Positions 31,506-42,097 of a stretch of DNA of 64,000 nucleotides are shown piece after piece. Position 1 is the first letter of the stretch. Every line of letters starts with the position of its first letter. Below the pieces are notes generated by a model. It was not told where the DNA came from. It was given only the letters and a program-made list of their open reading frames with translations, and did no database searches. The DNA comes from Caldimonas manganoxidans ATCC BAA-369 (GTDB lineage Bacteria; Pseudomonadota; Gammaproteobacteria; Burkholderiales; Burkholderiaceae_C), in NCBI RefSeq assembly GCF_000381125.1, contig NZ_KB905940.1, positions 28,347 to 92,346 on the forward strand. Reading direction: 5' to 3'. The position numbers were made by a program, and so were the translations under genes.

Positions 31506-32294
31506 TCAACCGCCCGTCAGTGCACTGACACCGCCGTCCACCGCGAGAATCTGCCCCGTGATGTGCTTGCCAGCCCGCGTGGCAAACAGCAGCGCAGCTC
31601 CTTTGAGGTCTTCGTCGTCACCCAGGCGTTGCAACGGCGCATGTGCCGCCAGCGTATCGGCGCCCACCGTCTCGAGTACGCCCCGCGTCATCTTGCTGGG
31701 GAAGAAGCCCGGCGCGATGGCATTGACCGTGATGCCATAGCGTCCCCATTCGCAAGCCAACGCCCGGGTGAAATTGATCACGGCCCCTTTGCTGGTGTTG
31801 TAGGCAATCGTACTCATCACCGTGGGCAGCTGCCCGCCCAGACCGGCGATCGAGGCAATGTTGATGATGCGGCCCTGACGGCGCGGGATCATGCAACGTT
31901 TGCCAATGGCCTGGGTCAGCAAAAAGACACCGCGAATGTTGAGGTTCATCACCTTGTCCCAAGCCTCGATCGGGTGGTCCTCGGCCGGAGCCCCCCATGT
32001 CGCGCCGGCATTGTTGACCAGGACATCGACCGGACCGAGCCGCTGCAAGGTCTCATCGACCAGGCGCTGGATGTCGGCTTCCTTGGCGCCGTCGGCGGCG
32101 ATCCAGCGCGCATCGATGCCACGGTCTTGCAGATGGGCGACGGCTTCTTCCAGCTCAGGCGCCTTGCGGGCGCTGAGCATGATCTTGGCGCCGGCCTCGC
32201 CGAGCGCCTCGGCGATCTGCAGGCCCAATCCGCGCGAGCCGCCGGTGACGAGGGCCACGCGGCCGCTGAGGTCGAAAAGAGAGGATACGCTCAT
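31506..32294 (-). CDS. Short-chain dehydrogenase/reductase
   Basis: 262 residues. TGGSRGLG (about 18-25), VNNAGATWG (about 92-100), YNTSKGA catalytic Tyr/Lys (about 165-171) and the C-terminal GQILAVDGGVSAL identify a classical FabG-type SDR. It probably oxidises a hydroxyacyl-CoA or a related alcohol. The start MSVSSLFDLSGRVALVTGG is family-typical, so the long upstream frame is rejected. It lies between the Dabb gene and the PaaI gene. Confidence 0.86.
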   Translation of the reverse strand: MSVSSLFDLSGRVALVTGGSRGLGLQIAEALGEAGAKIMLSARKAPELEEAVAHLQDRGIDARWIAADGAKEADIQRLVDETLQRLGPVDVLVNNAGATWGAPAEDHPIEAWDKVMNLNIRGVFLLTQAIGKRCMIPRRQGRIINIASIAGLGGQLPTVMSTIAYNTSKGAVINFTRALACEWGRYGITVNAIAPGFFPSKMTRGVLETVGADTLAAHAPLQRLGDDEDLKGAALLFATRAGKHITGQILAVDGGVSALTGG

Positions 32295-32341
32295 GGTGGA
32301 TAAAGGGTTCAACGACGGATCAGGGACAGGCGCACTGGGTT

Positions 32342-32695
32342 TCACAGGGAGCCCGGTGCGGTGGGAGCGAAAGACAAGTCTTGCGCGAGGTCCACGTCGG
32401 CCAACCCCGGCGCCTGGCTGGGGTAATCGAGCACCACGCGATCCAGGCGCAATGAGGCGAGCTGCGACGCGATGGCCTTGTGATGCGGATGATTTTGGTA
32501 GGCCTGCAACGCCGCCGGGTCGGCAAAGCCCGAGACGAGCACCACATCCATCGAGGCCTCCAGCCCGGGGGAGCGGATGCCCACCTCCCACTCCAAGATG
32601 CCAGGCACGACCGATTTACAAGAATCCAGCAAGTCCTTGAACTTCGCAGCATCGGCCGGATCGCGCAGTCGCCACATGACGATGTGTCGGATCAT
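32342..32695 (-). CDS. Dabb-domain (stress-responsive alpha/beta-barrel) protein
   Basis: 117 residues. MIRHIVMWRLRDPADAAKFKDLL and the central PGILEWEVGI, then DVVLVSGFADPAALQAYQNHPHHKAI, follow the Dabb/A-B barrel pattern (a dimeric ferredoxin-like barrel related to EthD and monooxygenase-like proteins). Members include cyclases and dehydratases of polyketide-like acids as well as proteins of unknown role. It overlaps the upstream membrane-protein gene (ATGA), so it is translated with it. Confidence 0.8.
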   Translation of the reverse strand: MIRHIVMWRLRDPADAAKFKDLLDSCKSVVPGILEWEVGIRSPGLEASMDVVLVSGFADPAALQAYQNHPHHKAIASQLASLRLDRVVLDYPSQAPGLADVDLAQDLSFAPTAPGSL

Positions 32696-32898
32696 GGTTC
32701 GTTCTCCCGGGAGGGGCCTTCCATGCGGGCACGCACGATCACCAGCACCACGCCGGCGGCTGTGCATGCCGCCCCTACCAGCATAAACCCAAGCCCGAGC
32801 GTCTGGGCACGGGCGGCAACGAACCCACCCCACACGGCGGCCAGTAAACCCCCGTAGATGAGCAACCAGGCGGCCGCGTCGATCCACTGCACACGCAT
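32692..32898 (-). CDS. Small membrane protein (68 aa), two helices
   Basis: 68 residues: MRVQWIDAAAWLLIYGGLLAAVWGGFVAARA gives one membrane helix (about 7-28), and LGLGFMLVGAACTAAGVVLVIV gives a second (about 33-54), followed by a short polar tail. The ATG at 32898 overlaps the dehydrogenase stop (TGATG) and the stop overlaps the Dabb start, strong evidence that it is translated. An alternative GTG at 32973 lies inside the dehydrogenase gene. Function unknown; I recognise no family. Confidence 0.7.
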   Translation of the reverse strand: MRVQWIDAAAWLLIYGGLLAAVWGGFVAARAQTLGLGFMLVGAACTAAGVVLVIVRARMEGPSRENEP

Positions 32899-34733
32899 CA
32901 CAAAGCCTGCGGCGACAAGTCCAAACAGGTACGGTTTCGGTGGGCGACCACGCTCAGCCACGCATCGATGCACGGCAGCTCGTAGCGGAAGAAATACCGC
33001 GCCGCTGCCAGCTTGCCCTCAACGAACTCCGGCGGCAACCGGTCGCGGCAAGCCCAGGCGCGGTGAGCGAGCTCGAGCCACATCCAAGCCAGCACCACGT
33101 GTCCGAAGGCCTGCAGGTAGGGCGTGGCATTGGCCAGTGCTTCGTCGGGCTGAGCCCCGGCCCAGGCCTTGCGTGTGGCCTCGACCAACTCTTGCAGCGC
33201 CCGAGCCAGCGATGACGCCAGCGGCGCCACGGCCGGCTGAGCGGCAGCAAGCGCGATGCTGGCCTCGATGCGCTGGGCCAGCAGTTGCAGTCCGCGTCCG
33301 TCCTCCATCAGCACTTTGCGACCCAACAAATCCAAGGCTTGGATGCCGTGTGTGCCTTCGTGAATCATGTTCAGCCGGTTGTCGCGCCAATACTGCTCCA
33401 CCGGGAAGTCACGCGTATAGCCGTAGCCCCCGAGGACCTGCATGGCCAGGCTGTTGGCCTCCAGGCACCACTGGCTGGGCCAGCTCTTGGCGATGGGCGT
33501 GAGCACTTCCAACAGCAACCTCGCCTCTTGGGCGGCCTCATCTTCCCCCGTGTACTGCTCATCGACCAAGCGGGCGCAATACAGCTCCAGGGCCAGCGCG
33601 CCTTCGCAATAGGCCTTTTGTGCCAACAGCATGCGCTTCACATCGGCATGCTCGATGATGGGCACCGGCGGCGAGGACGGGTCCTTGCCAGCCGGCCCCA
33701 CCGGACGGCCTTGCGGGCGCTGGCGCGCATAGTCCAAGGACGCGAGAAATCCGGCATACCCAAGCATCGTGGCGCCCAGGCCCACGCCGATGCGGGCTTC
33801 GTTCATCATGTGGAACATGCACGCCAAGCCCCGCCCGGGCTCACCCACGAGGTAGCCGATCGCCCCTGGGCCGCCGCGCACGGGGAAGCGCCCTTCGCCG
33901 AAGTTGAGCAGGGTGTTGGTGGTGCCCCGATAGCCGCATTTGTGGTTCAAGCCGGCCAGCGCCACGTCGTTGCGTTCGCCGGTGAGGCGTCCTTCGGTAT
34001 CGACCAAACGCTTGGGCACGATGAACAGCGAGATGCCCTTGACACCCGGAATGAGCTTGCCATCGGGGCCAGGGATTTTGGCCAACACCAGATGGATGAT
34101 GTTCTCGGTGATCTCGTGGTCGCCCCCCGAGATCCACATCTTGTGGCCCCGGAGTCGATAACGCGGCCCCAGCGGATCGGCCTGAAAGTCCGCTCCGTCG
34201 GGTTGCGCACGGGTGGCAATGTCGGACAAGCTGGAGCCAGCTTGGGGCTCGCTCAGACACATGGTGCCAAACCAGCGGCCAGCAAACTCGTTGCGCGCAA
34301 AGACGGCCTTCTGCATCGGGGTGCCGTGCGCCATCAGCAGGCTGGCATTGCCGCTGGTGAGCATGGCATAGGCTCCCAAAGAGACGCTGGCCATCGAAAA
34401 AAAACTGTTGGCCGCCATCTCCACCACGCAGGGCAGCTGCATGCCGCCGATCTCGTAGTCTTGGGCGGCAGCCAGCATGCCCGACTCGACATAGGCCCGT
34501 GCGGCCTCATGGGTGGCGCGTGGCAAATGCACCTGCTGACCGTCGAAATGGGGCTCTTCGAGGTCAGCCAGCCGATTGAACGGGGCGAACTTTTCGCGGG
34601 CGATGCGCTCGCAGGTGTCGAGCACCGAATCGAAGGTCTCCCGACCGTGGTCGGCAAACCGCTTCCGGCGGGTCAATGCGACCACATCGAGCCAGTCATA
34701 GAGTAAGAAGTCGAGCGTGGCTCGCAAGCTCAT
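32898..34733 (-). CDS. Acyl-CoA dehydrogenase, ~600-residue type (DmdC/FadE-like)
   Basis: 611 residues. This long class has an N-terminal cap (MSLRATLDFLLYDWLDV), the core with GTMCLSEPQAGSSLSDIATRA, ISGGDHEITENIIHLVLAK and KCGYRGTTNT, and the catalytic Glu in NMIHEGTHGIQALDLLGRKV, then an added C-terminal helical domain. Members include 3-methylthiopropionyl-CoA dehydrogenase DmdC and several dehydrogenases of unknown acyl-CoA. It inserts the first double bond of beta-oxidation using an electron-transfer flavoprotein. GGAAGGGG before 34733 favours that ATG over the one at 34748. Confidence 0.87.
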   Translation of the reverse strand: MSLRATLDFLLYDWLDVVALTRRKRFADHGRETFDSVLDTCERIAREKFAPFNRLADLEEPHFDGQQVHLPRATHEAARAYVESGMLAAAQDYEIGGMQLPCVVEMAANSFFSMASVSLGAYAMLTSGNASLLMAHGTPMQKAVFARNEFAGRWFGTMCLSEPQAGSSLSDIATRAQPDGADFQADPLGPRYRLRGHKMWISGGDHEITENIIHLVLAKIPGPDGKLIPGVKGISLFIVPKRLVDTEGRLTGERNDVALAGLNHKCGYRGTTNTLLNFGEGRFPVRGGPGAIGYLVGEPGRGLACMFHMMNEARIGVGLGATMLGYAGFLASLDYARQRPQGRPVGPAGKDPSSPPVPIIEHADVKRMLLAQKAYCEGALALELYCARLVDEQYTGEDEAAQEARLLLEVLTPIAKSWPSQWCLEANSLAMQVLGGYGYTRDFPVEQYWRDNRLNMIHEGTHGIQALDLLGRKVLMEDGRGLQLLAQRIEASIALAAAQPAVAPLASSLARALQELVEATRKAWAGAQPDEALANATPYLQAFGHVVLAWMWLELAHRAWACRDRLPPEFVEGKLAAARYFFRYELPCIDAWLSVVAHRNRTCLDLSPQAL

Positions 34734-34754
34734 CGCGGCCCCTTCCATGCGGAC

Positions 34755-35930
<1,176 letters not shown>

Positions 35931-35968
35931 GGCAATTCCTCGAATGACTTGTAAGGAGGCGGGCTGTC

Positions 35969-38062
35969 TCAGTTGAAGGTCTTGCCTTCGGCGGCCAAGC
36001 GCGCCAGCAGCGGCGCGGGCTGCCAGAACTGCGCATCGTCGTGAGGGTTCTTGGCAAAGCGCTTCATGGACTGCACCACATTGAACAGACCCACGGTGTC
36101 CGCATAGCGCATCGGGCCGCCGCGGAACAGCGGGAAGCCATAGCCGGTCAAGTAAACCATGTCGATGTCCGACGCCCTCAGGGCGATGCCTTCCTCGAGA
36201 ATGCGCGCGCCCTCATTGACCAAGGCGTAAACCAGCCGCTCGACGATTTCCTCGTCGCTGATCTTGCGCGGGGTGATGCCCAACTCGGCACGGTGCTTCT
36301 CGATCATCTCCAGAACCACCGGAGATGGAATGGCGTCGCGCTTACCCGGCTTGTAGTCGTACCAGCCGGCTCCGGTTTTCTGTCCGAAGCGGCCCATTTC
36401 GCACAGCAGGTCGGCCGTCTTGCTGTAGCGCATGTGCGGCTTTTCGACATAGCGGCGCTTGCGGATGTACCAACCGATGTCGTTGCCGGCCAAATCACCC
36501 ATGCGGAAGGGGCCCATCGCAAAGCCGAAGCGCTCGATGGCCTTGTCCACCTGCTCGGGCGTGCAGCCTTCTTCCAACAAAAAGCCTGCCTGACGGCTGT
36601 ACTGCTCGATCATGCGGTTGCCGATGAAGCCATCGCACACACCGGAGACGACCGCCGTCTTCTTGATCACTTTGGCCAGCTTCATCACGGTGGCCAGCAC
36701 ATCTTTGCCGGTCTTTTCGCCGCGAACCACTTCCAGCAGCTTCATCACATTGGCCGGGCTGAAGAAGTGCATGCCAATCACATCGGCAGGACGCCGCGTG
36801 AACGAAGCGATCTTGTTGAGGTCCAGCGTCGAGGTGTTGGACGCAAGAATCGCACCGGGTTTCATCACCTCGTCGAGCTTTCTGAACACCTGCTCCTTGA
36901 CGCCGATGTCTTCGAACACGGCCTCGATGACGAGATCCGCGTCCCGGATGTCGTCATAGTTCAGCGTGGTGGTCAGCAGCGCCATGCGCTGTTCGTACTT
37001 GTCTTGCGTGAGCTTGCCCTTCTTGACCTGCGACTCGTAGTTCTGGCGCATCACGCCCACGCCACGGTCCAGCGCCTCTTGCTTCATCTCGAGGATGACC
37101 ACCGGAATGCCGGCGTTGAGGAAGTTCATGCTGATGCCGCTGCCCATCGTGCCGGCGCCGATCACGGCCACTTTGCGGATCTCGCGCGTAGGGGTGTCCT
37201 CTGGCACATCGGGGATCTTGCTGGCCGCCCGCTCGGCGAAGAAGGCATGGCGCAGCGCGGCACACTCGGGCGTGAGCATCAAATTGAGGAACTGCTCGCG
37301 CTCGAAGGCCAAGCCCTCGTCGAAGCGCTTGGTGGTGGCCGCCTCGACGCAATCAACGCACTTGACCGGAGCCGGAAAATTCCGGGCCGTGGCTTTGACC
37401 GTGTTGCGTGCGAATTGGAAATAGCCCGCGCCTTGCGGATGCTCAGCCTTCAAATCGCGCACCCGTGGCAAGGGGCGTCGGTCGGCCACTTCCCGGGCAA
37501 AGGCCAAGGCTCCAGCCATCAGGTCGCCCTCGATCACCCGGTCGAAGAGCTTCTGGCCGGGGATGCCGGCGAGCACCTCGCTCTTGACGGCATCGCCGCT
37601 GACGATCATGTTCAGGGCATTTTCGACGCCGATCACACGCGGCAGCCGCTGCGTGCCGCCGGCGCCGGGCACCAGACCGATTTTGACCTCGGGCAAAGCC
37701 ACCTGGGTGCCCGGGGCCACCACACGGTAGTGGCAGCCCAAAGCCAATTCCAGCCCCCCGCCCATGCAGACGCTGTGAATGGCCGCCACGACGGGCTTGT
37801 CGCAGTTTTCGACCATTTTGATCACACTGAGGAGGTTGGGTTCTTGCACGGCCTTGGGTGAGCCGAACTCACGGATGTCGGCCCCCCCACTGAAGGCCTT
37901 GCCCGCGCCGGTGATCACGACGGCGCGCACCGCCGGATCGTCCTGGGCTTGCTGCAGCCCATCGGTGATGCCTTTGCGAGTGTCGTAGCCCAGCCCATTG
38001 ACCGGCGGGTTGTTCAGGGTGATGACGGCAATGTCGCCGTGAAGCTCATAACTGGCACTCAT
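35969..38062 (-). CDS. Bifunctional enoyl-CoA hydratase / 3-hydroxyacyl-CoA dehydrogenase (FadB/FadJ-like)
   Basis: 697 residues. The crotonase domain (1-190) carries catalytic glutamates in [14 protein letters not shown] and [17 protein letters not shown]. The NAD domain (about 300-480) has [33 protein letters not shown] and the catalytic His in [16 protein letters not shown]; two C-terminal dehydrogenase-type domains follow. It hydrates 2-enoyl-CoA and oxidises the 3-hydroxy product. AAAGGGGC precedes the ATG at 38062; the candidate operator AACGATCGTTCGA lies 38 bases further upstream. Confidence 0.92.
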   Translation of the reverse strand: MSASYELHGDIAVITLNNPPVNGLGYDTRKGITDGLQQAQDDPAVRAVVITGAGKAFSGGADIREFGSPKAVQEPNLLSVIKMVENCDKPVVAAIHSVCMGGGLELALGCHYRVVAPGTQVALPEVKIGLVPGAGGTQRLPRVIGVENALNMIVSGDAVKSEVLAGIPGQKLFDRVIEGDLMAGALAFAREVADRRPLPRVRDLKAEHPQGAGYFQFARNTVKATARNFPAPVKCVDCVEAATTKRFDEGLAFEREQFLNLMLTPECAALRHAFFAERAASKIPDVPEDTPTREIRKVAVIGAGTMGSGISMNFLNAGIPVVILEMKQEALDRGVGVMRQNYESQVKKGKLTQDKYEQRMALLTTTLNYDDIRDADLVIEAVFEDIGVKEQVFRKLDEVMKPGAILASNTSTLDLNKIASFTRRPADVIGMHFFSPANVMKLLEVVRGEKTGKDVLATVMKLAKVIKKTAVVSGVCDGFIGNRMIEQYSRQAGFLLEEGCTPEQVDKAIERFGFAMGPFRMGDLAGNDIGWYIRKRRYVEKPHMRYSKTADLLCEMGRFGQKTGAGWYDYKPGKRDAIPSPVVLEMIEKHRAELGITPRKISDEEIVERLVYALVNEGARILEEGIALRASDIDMVYLTGYGFPLFRGGPMRYADTVGLFNVVQSMKRFAKNPHDDAQFWQPAPLLARLAAEGKTFN

Positions 38063-38099
38063 CGGTAGGCCCCTTTTGCGGTGGAAACGGGAGTCAATA

Positions 38100-38113
38100 G
38101 AACGATCGTTCGA
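38100..38113. promoter_or_regulatory. Palindromic operator upstream of the FadB-like gene
   Basis: GAACGATCGTTC (38100-38111) is a perfect 12-base palindrome 38 bases before the ATG of the FadB-like gene. The 13 bases AACGATCGTTCGA match a site at 45205-45217 upstream of the acyl-CoA ligase at 12 of 13 positions and in the same orientation. The style fits TetR-family repressors of fatty-acid genes (inference); no TetR gene is in the window. It lies just after the livF terminator. Confidence 0.6.
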
Positions 38114-38114
38114 G

Positions 38115-38152
38115 TGTAAAAAACAAGAACGCCGGCACTTTGTCGCCGGCGT
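38115..38152 (-). terminator. Rho-independent terminator after livF
   Basis: Read leftward, ACGCCGGC-GACAAAGT-GCCGGCGT forms an eight-pair stem with an eight-base loop, followed by TCTTGTTTTTTAC. It lies 50 bases after the livF stop. It separates the ABC transporter transcript from the FadB-like operon, whose own operator follows directly. Confidence 0.85.
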
Positions 38153-38202
38153 GACAGAACAGGACGAATGTGCCGTCACGGCGCTGCCGGCGGCCGAGGG
38201 CG

Positions 38203-38898
38203 CTACACCTCCAGCCACTCCTTGCGAATATAGGCGTTGCTGCGCAGGTCGTCAGGCGTGCCTTCGAAGACGATGCGGCCGTGACCCATGACGTAGCAAC
38301 GGGTGGAGATTTCCAGCGCAATGGTGAGTTTTTGTTCCACCAGCAACACACTGACGCCACGGCGTTTGAGCTCGTTCAGATACTCGGCCACCTGTTCGAC
38401 GATCTTGGGGGCCAAACCCTCGGTGGGCTCGTCGATCATGATGAGCTCGGGATCCCCCATGAGCGTGCGGCACAAGGTGAGCATCTGTTGCTCTCCGCCG
38501 GAGAGCACGCCGGCCTCGGTGTGCTGGCGTTCCTTCAGGCGCGGGAAAAGCTGGTACATGTCATCGAAGCTCCAGCGCCCCGATTGGCCCTGCTTCTTCT
38601 GCCCGAGCATCAGGTTTTGATGCACCGTGAGCTTGGGAAAGATGTCGCGGTTCTCGGGCACGTAGCCAATGCCACGGTGAGCGATGTCGAAGGCATGAAG
38701 GCCGAGGATCTCTTCGCCTTTCCACTTGATGGACCCCTGCCCATCGACCAGGCCCATCACCGTCTTGACGGTGGTGGAACGTCCCGAGCCGTTGCGGCCG
38801 AGCAGGCTCACGATTTCGCCGGGCTTGACCTCCATGTGCACCCCGTGCAGCACATGGCTTTTGCCATAGAAGGCATGCAGATTCTCGATGTGCAGCAT
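38203..38898 (-). CDS. livF: Branched-chain-type ABC transporter ATPase, LivF-like
   Basis: 231 residues. The Walker A reads LLGRNGSGRST, with Arg40 where the catalytic Lys normally is. The signature LSGGEQQMLTLCRTLMGDP, Walker B LIMIDEPTEGLAP and the downstream His-loop region are normal. LivF and LivG form the cytoplasmic motor of the importer. The ATG at 38898 is four bases behind the livG stop. Some LivF-type proteins have a GR(S/T)T variant loop, so the gene need not be defective. Confidence 0.88.
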   Translation of the reverse strand: MLHIENLHAFYGKSHVLHGVHMEVKPGEIVSLLGRNGSGRSTTVKTVMGLVDGQGSIKWKGEEILGLHAFDIAHRGIGYVPENRDIFPKLTVHQNLMLGQKKQGQSGRWSFDDMYQLFPRLKERQHTEAGVLSGGEQQMLTLCRTLMGDPELIMIDEPTEGLAPKIVEQVAEYLNELKRRGVSVLLVEQKLTIALEISTRCYVMGHGRIVFEGTPDDLRSNAYIRKEWLEV

Positions 38899-38902
38899 GA
38901 CT

Positions 38903-39685
38903 TCAGGCTCCTGCAGTGACGGCGGCGGCCTGCTGCTCGGCCAGCACCGACCCCAAATAGGCTTCCTGGACGCGCTGGTTGGCACGCACCGCATCCGGCT
39001 CGTCATAGGCGATGACCTCGCCATAGACCAACACCGCGATCTTGTCGGCCAAGCCGAAAACCACGCCCATGTCGTGCTCCACCGTCAGCAAGGTCTTGCC
39101 CTCGGTCACCTCGCGAATCAGCTGAACGAAGCGCTTGGTTTCGGACTTGCTCATGCCCGCGGTGGGCTCATCCAGCAAAATGACATTGCTGCCGCCGGCG
39201 ATCGTCAAGCCGATCTCCAAGGCTCGTTGCTCGGCATAGGTGAGATTCATCACTTGTGTGTCGCGTTTGCGATCGAGCTTGATCATTTCGAGCACTTCTT
39301 CGGTGCGCTCGTTGGCATCGTCCAGGTCAGCCAGAAACTTCCAGAACGCATACCGATACCCCAAAGACCACAGCACCGCACAGCGCACGTTCTCGAACAC
39401 CGTCAGCCGATGGAACAGGTTGGACACCTGGAAACTGCGCGATAGCCCTCGCCGATTGATCTCGTAGGGCTTGAGCCCATCGACACGTTCGCCATTGAGC
39501 AAGATCTCGCCACTGGTCGGGGCGAAACGCCCACTGATGAGATTGAACAGTGTGGACTTGCCCGCCCCGTTCGGTCCGATGATGGCCACACGCTCGCCTG
39601 CTTTGACTTGCAGGCTGGCACCACGGATGATCTCGGTTTTGCCAAAGCTTTTGCGCACGTCCCTGAGTTCGACCGCGAAGCTCAT
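38903..39685 (-). CDS. livG: Branched-chain-type ABC transporter ATPase, LivG-like
   Basis: 260 residues. Walker A IIGPNGAGKST (about 36-46), signature LTYAEQRALEIG, Walker B VILLDEPTAGMS and the His loop TVEHDMGVV are all intact. It pairs with the LivF-like protein. The ATG at 39685 overlaps the livM stop (ATGA). In the heterodimer this subunit would keep a full catalytic Walker A while its partner has Arg. Confidence 0.9.
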   Translation of the reverse strand: MSFAVELRDVRKSFGKTEIIRGASLQVKAGERVAIIGPNGAGKSTLFNLISGRFAPTSGEILLNGERVDGLKPYEINRRGLSRSFQVSNLFHRLTVFENVRCAVLWSLGYRYAFWKFLADLDDANERTEEVLEMIKLDRKRDTQVMNLTYAEQRALEIGLTIAGGSNVILLDEPTAGMSKSETKRFVQLIREVTEGKTLLTVEHDMGVVFGLADKIAVLVYGEVIAYDEPDAVRANQRVQEAYLGSVLAEQQAAAVTAGA

Positions 39686-41022
39686 AGGGCCTCCCGACGA
39701 CGGATTTCCAACTCGATTTCCTCCTGGATCTGGTTCCACTGTCGGACGAAGGCCCGACGCGCCAGCTCGAACAAGGAAACGCCGGTCACCAGCACGAAGA
39801 CCGCGCCAAACCAACTGTCGAAGCTGTGCGCGTTGAGCGTTGCGCCCATGAACTTCAGCTCAGGGCCCAGCGCCACGTTGAGCTGCATGTGGTAGACCAT
39901 TTCGATCATGGCAGCCGCCCCCGTGATGGCGACGGCTGCCGTGCCGCCCAAGGCCAAGTAGGCCGTCCACAGGCGTCGCAGCTTGCCGAAGGCAGCCACG
40001 CGCAGATTCATCATGATGAGGCTGGCAATCCCTCCGGGGGCATACATCACCATGAACAGGAAAATCAACCCCAGATAGAGCAACCAGGCAGCGGTCATCT
40101 CCGACAGCAGCACGAAAGCCACCACCATCAGGATCGCGCCGATGATCGGCCCGAAGAAGAAGGTGGCGCCGCCCAGGAACACGAACAACAGATACGCGCC
40201 CGATCGTGCCGCGCCCACCACCTCGGCGGTGACGATCTCGAAGTTCAGCGCCCCCAAGCCTCCGGCGATGCCAGCGAAAAAGCCTGATGCACAGAAGGCC
40301 AGGTAACGCACCACCTGCGTGTTGTAGCCGATGAACTCCACCCGCTCTGGGTTGTCGCGCACCGCATTGAGCATGCGACCCAACGGCGTGCGCGTGAAGG
40401 CGTACATGGCAGCCGTGCACACGAAGGTGTAGACGGCGATCAGATAGTACAACTGCACCTGCGGCCCGAAGGTGATGCCAAACGGCTGGGCGCCCGTGAC
40501 GCGGTTGCCGCTGATGCCACCTTCGCCCCCGAAGAACTCGGGAAACATCAGCGACATGGACCACACGAGCTCACCGACGCCCAGCGTGATCATCGCAAAG
40601 GGCGTGCCGGCCTTCTTCGTGGTGACCCAACCCAAGAGTGCAGCGAAAAACAAGCCCGACAGCCCGCCGACCAGAGGCAGCAGACTGACCGGAAAGCCAG
40701 CCAGCGTGCCCGCGGAAATCATGTTGAGCGTGTGGATGGTCAAGAAGGAGCCCAGGCCGGAGTACACCGCGTGTCCGAAGCTGAGCATGCCGCCTTGGCC
40801 CAGCAGCATGTTGTAGGCCAGACAGGCGATGATGGCGATGCCCATTTGCGAGAGCATGGTCATCGACAGGCCGCTGGTGAAGATCAGCGGACTGACCAGC
40901 AATACCAGGGCATACAGCGTCCAGATGATCCAACGGCCGACGTTGTAGGGCTTGAAGTGATACACCGGGCGGTCGGCCAAGGCCATGCTTGCGCCCGGGG
41001 CGTTGAGGGTTTGCGTTGGCAT
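39682..41022 (-). CDS. livM: Branched-chain-type ABC transporter permease, LivM-like
   Basis: 446 residues, longer than E. coli LivM (about 425) and with a polar N terminus of about 28 residues and a C-terminal cytoplasmic tail. Around ten membrane helices can be traced, with the family segment CLAYNMLLGQGGMLSFGHAVYSGLG and RMLNAVRDNPERVEFIGYN. It forms the channel with LivH. GGGAGGG lies before the ATG, and the livH stop is four bases upstream. Confidence 0.9.
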   Translation of the reverse strand: MPTQTLNAPGASMALADRPVYHFKPYNVGRWIIWTLYALVLLVSPLIFTSGLSMTMLSQMGIAIIACLAYNMLLGQGGMLSFGHAVYSGLGSFLTIHTLNMISAGTLAGFPVSLLPLVGGLSGLFFAALLGWVTTKKAGTPFAMITLGVGELVWSMSLMFPEFFGGEGGISGNRVTGAQPFGITFGPQVQLYYLIAVYTFVCTAAMYAFTRTPLGRMLNAVRDNPERVEFIGYNTQVVRYLAFCASGFFAGIAGGLGALNFEIVTAEVVGAARSGAYLLFVFLGGATFFFGPIIGAILMVVAFVLLSEMTAAWLLYLGLIFLFMVMYAPGGIASLIMMNLRVAAFGKLRRLWTAYLALGGTAAVAITGAAAMIEMVYHMQLNVALGPELKFMGATLNAHSFDSWFGAVFVLVTGVSLFELARRAFVRQWNQIQEEIELEIRRREAL

Positions 41023-41026
41023 GGAG

Positions 41027-42067
41027 TCAGCCCTCCCGGGTGCCCAGGAGACCCTTGGGACGGAAGATCAGAATCAACACGAGCAGCAGATACGGCAGGA
41101 TCGGCGCCACCTGCGAGACCGTCAGTTTGAACACCGCATAGCCGAAGGTCTCGGGGGTGATGGTCCAACCAAACTTTGCGAAGAAGTTGATGAAGGAGTA
41201 ATCGATGGCCACGGCGAAGGTCTGAATGATGCCGATCAGCAGCGAGGCCAAGAAGGCGCCGGCCAGCGACCCCATGCCCCCCACCACCACGACCACGAAG
41301 ATGATGGCCCCCACGGTGAAGGCCATGCCGGGCTCGGTGACGAAGGCATTGCCACCGATCACCCCGGCCAGCCCGGCCAAGGCCGCTCCCCCTCCGAAGA
41401 CGAGCATGAACACCCTGGGCACGTTGTGTCCGAGGGCTTCGACCATCTCGGGATGCGTCAGTGCGGCCTGGATCACCAGTCCCACCCGGGTCCGAGTCAG
41501 CAGCAGCCACAACGCCAGCAGCATCAGCACCGCCACCAGCATCATGAAACCCCGATATTTCGGGAACTGGGTGCACACGATGCGCACGCCTTCCTCGACC
41601 GCACGACACATCTCAGGCGGGGCCAGACCCCAGACCACGTCCAAAGCACCGGCCGTGGAACCCACGATGGTGAACAACGGCCCTTGCAGCGCCTCGGGCA
41701 CGCGGTAGTCCACGGCCGAACGCCCCCACACGAGTTGCACCAGTTCGAGGATCACATAACTCAGCCCGAAAGTGATCAGCAGTTCTGGAACATGGCCAAA
41801 TTTGTGCACGCGCCTGAGGCAGTACCTTTCGAACAAAGCGCCCAGCACCCCCACCAACACGGGAGCCACCACCAGGGCTGGCCAGTAGCCCACGAGTTGC
41901 ATGGTCGTGTAGGCGAAGTAGGCGCCCAGCATGTAAAAGCTGGCATGGGCGAAGTTGAGCACGCCCATCATGCTGAAGATCAGCGTCAGGCCCGAACTGA
42001 GCATGAACAGCAAGAGCCCATAGCTCAGTCCGTTCAGCATCGAGATCGTGAGGAACTGCAGGTCCAT
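41027..42067 (-). CDS. livH: Branched-chain-type ABC transporter permease, LivH-like
   Basis: 346 residues with about eight membrane helices, beginning MDLQFLTISMLNGLSYGLLLFMLSSGLTLIFSMMGVLNFAH (quoted in part), the usual LivH N terminus. The EAA-like region is LGHNVPRVFMLVFGGGAALAGLAGVIGG. It follows the substrate-binding-protein gene after 95 bases that contain a terminator-like hairpin. Confidence 0.9.
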   Translation of the reverse strand: MDLQFLTISMLNGLSYGLLLFMLSSGLTLIFSMMGVLNFAHASFYMLGAYFAYTTMQLVGYWPALVVAPVLVGVLGALFERYCLRRVHKFGHVPELLITFGLSYVILELVQLVWGRSAVDYRVPEALQGPLFTIVGSTAGALDVVWGLAPPEMCRAVEEGVRIVCTQFPKYRGFMMLVAVLMLLALWLLLTRTRVGLVIQAALTHPEMVEALGHNVPRVFMLVFGGGAALAGLAGVIGGNAFVTEPGMAFTVGAIIFVVVVVGGMGSLAGAFLASLLIGIIQTFAVAIDYSFINFFAKFGWTITPETFGYAVFKLTVSQVAPILPYLLLVLILIFRPKGLLGTREG

Positions 42068-42097
42068 CGATGGTCAGCGCCCAGGGGCGCGATGATC

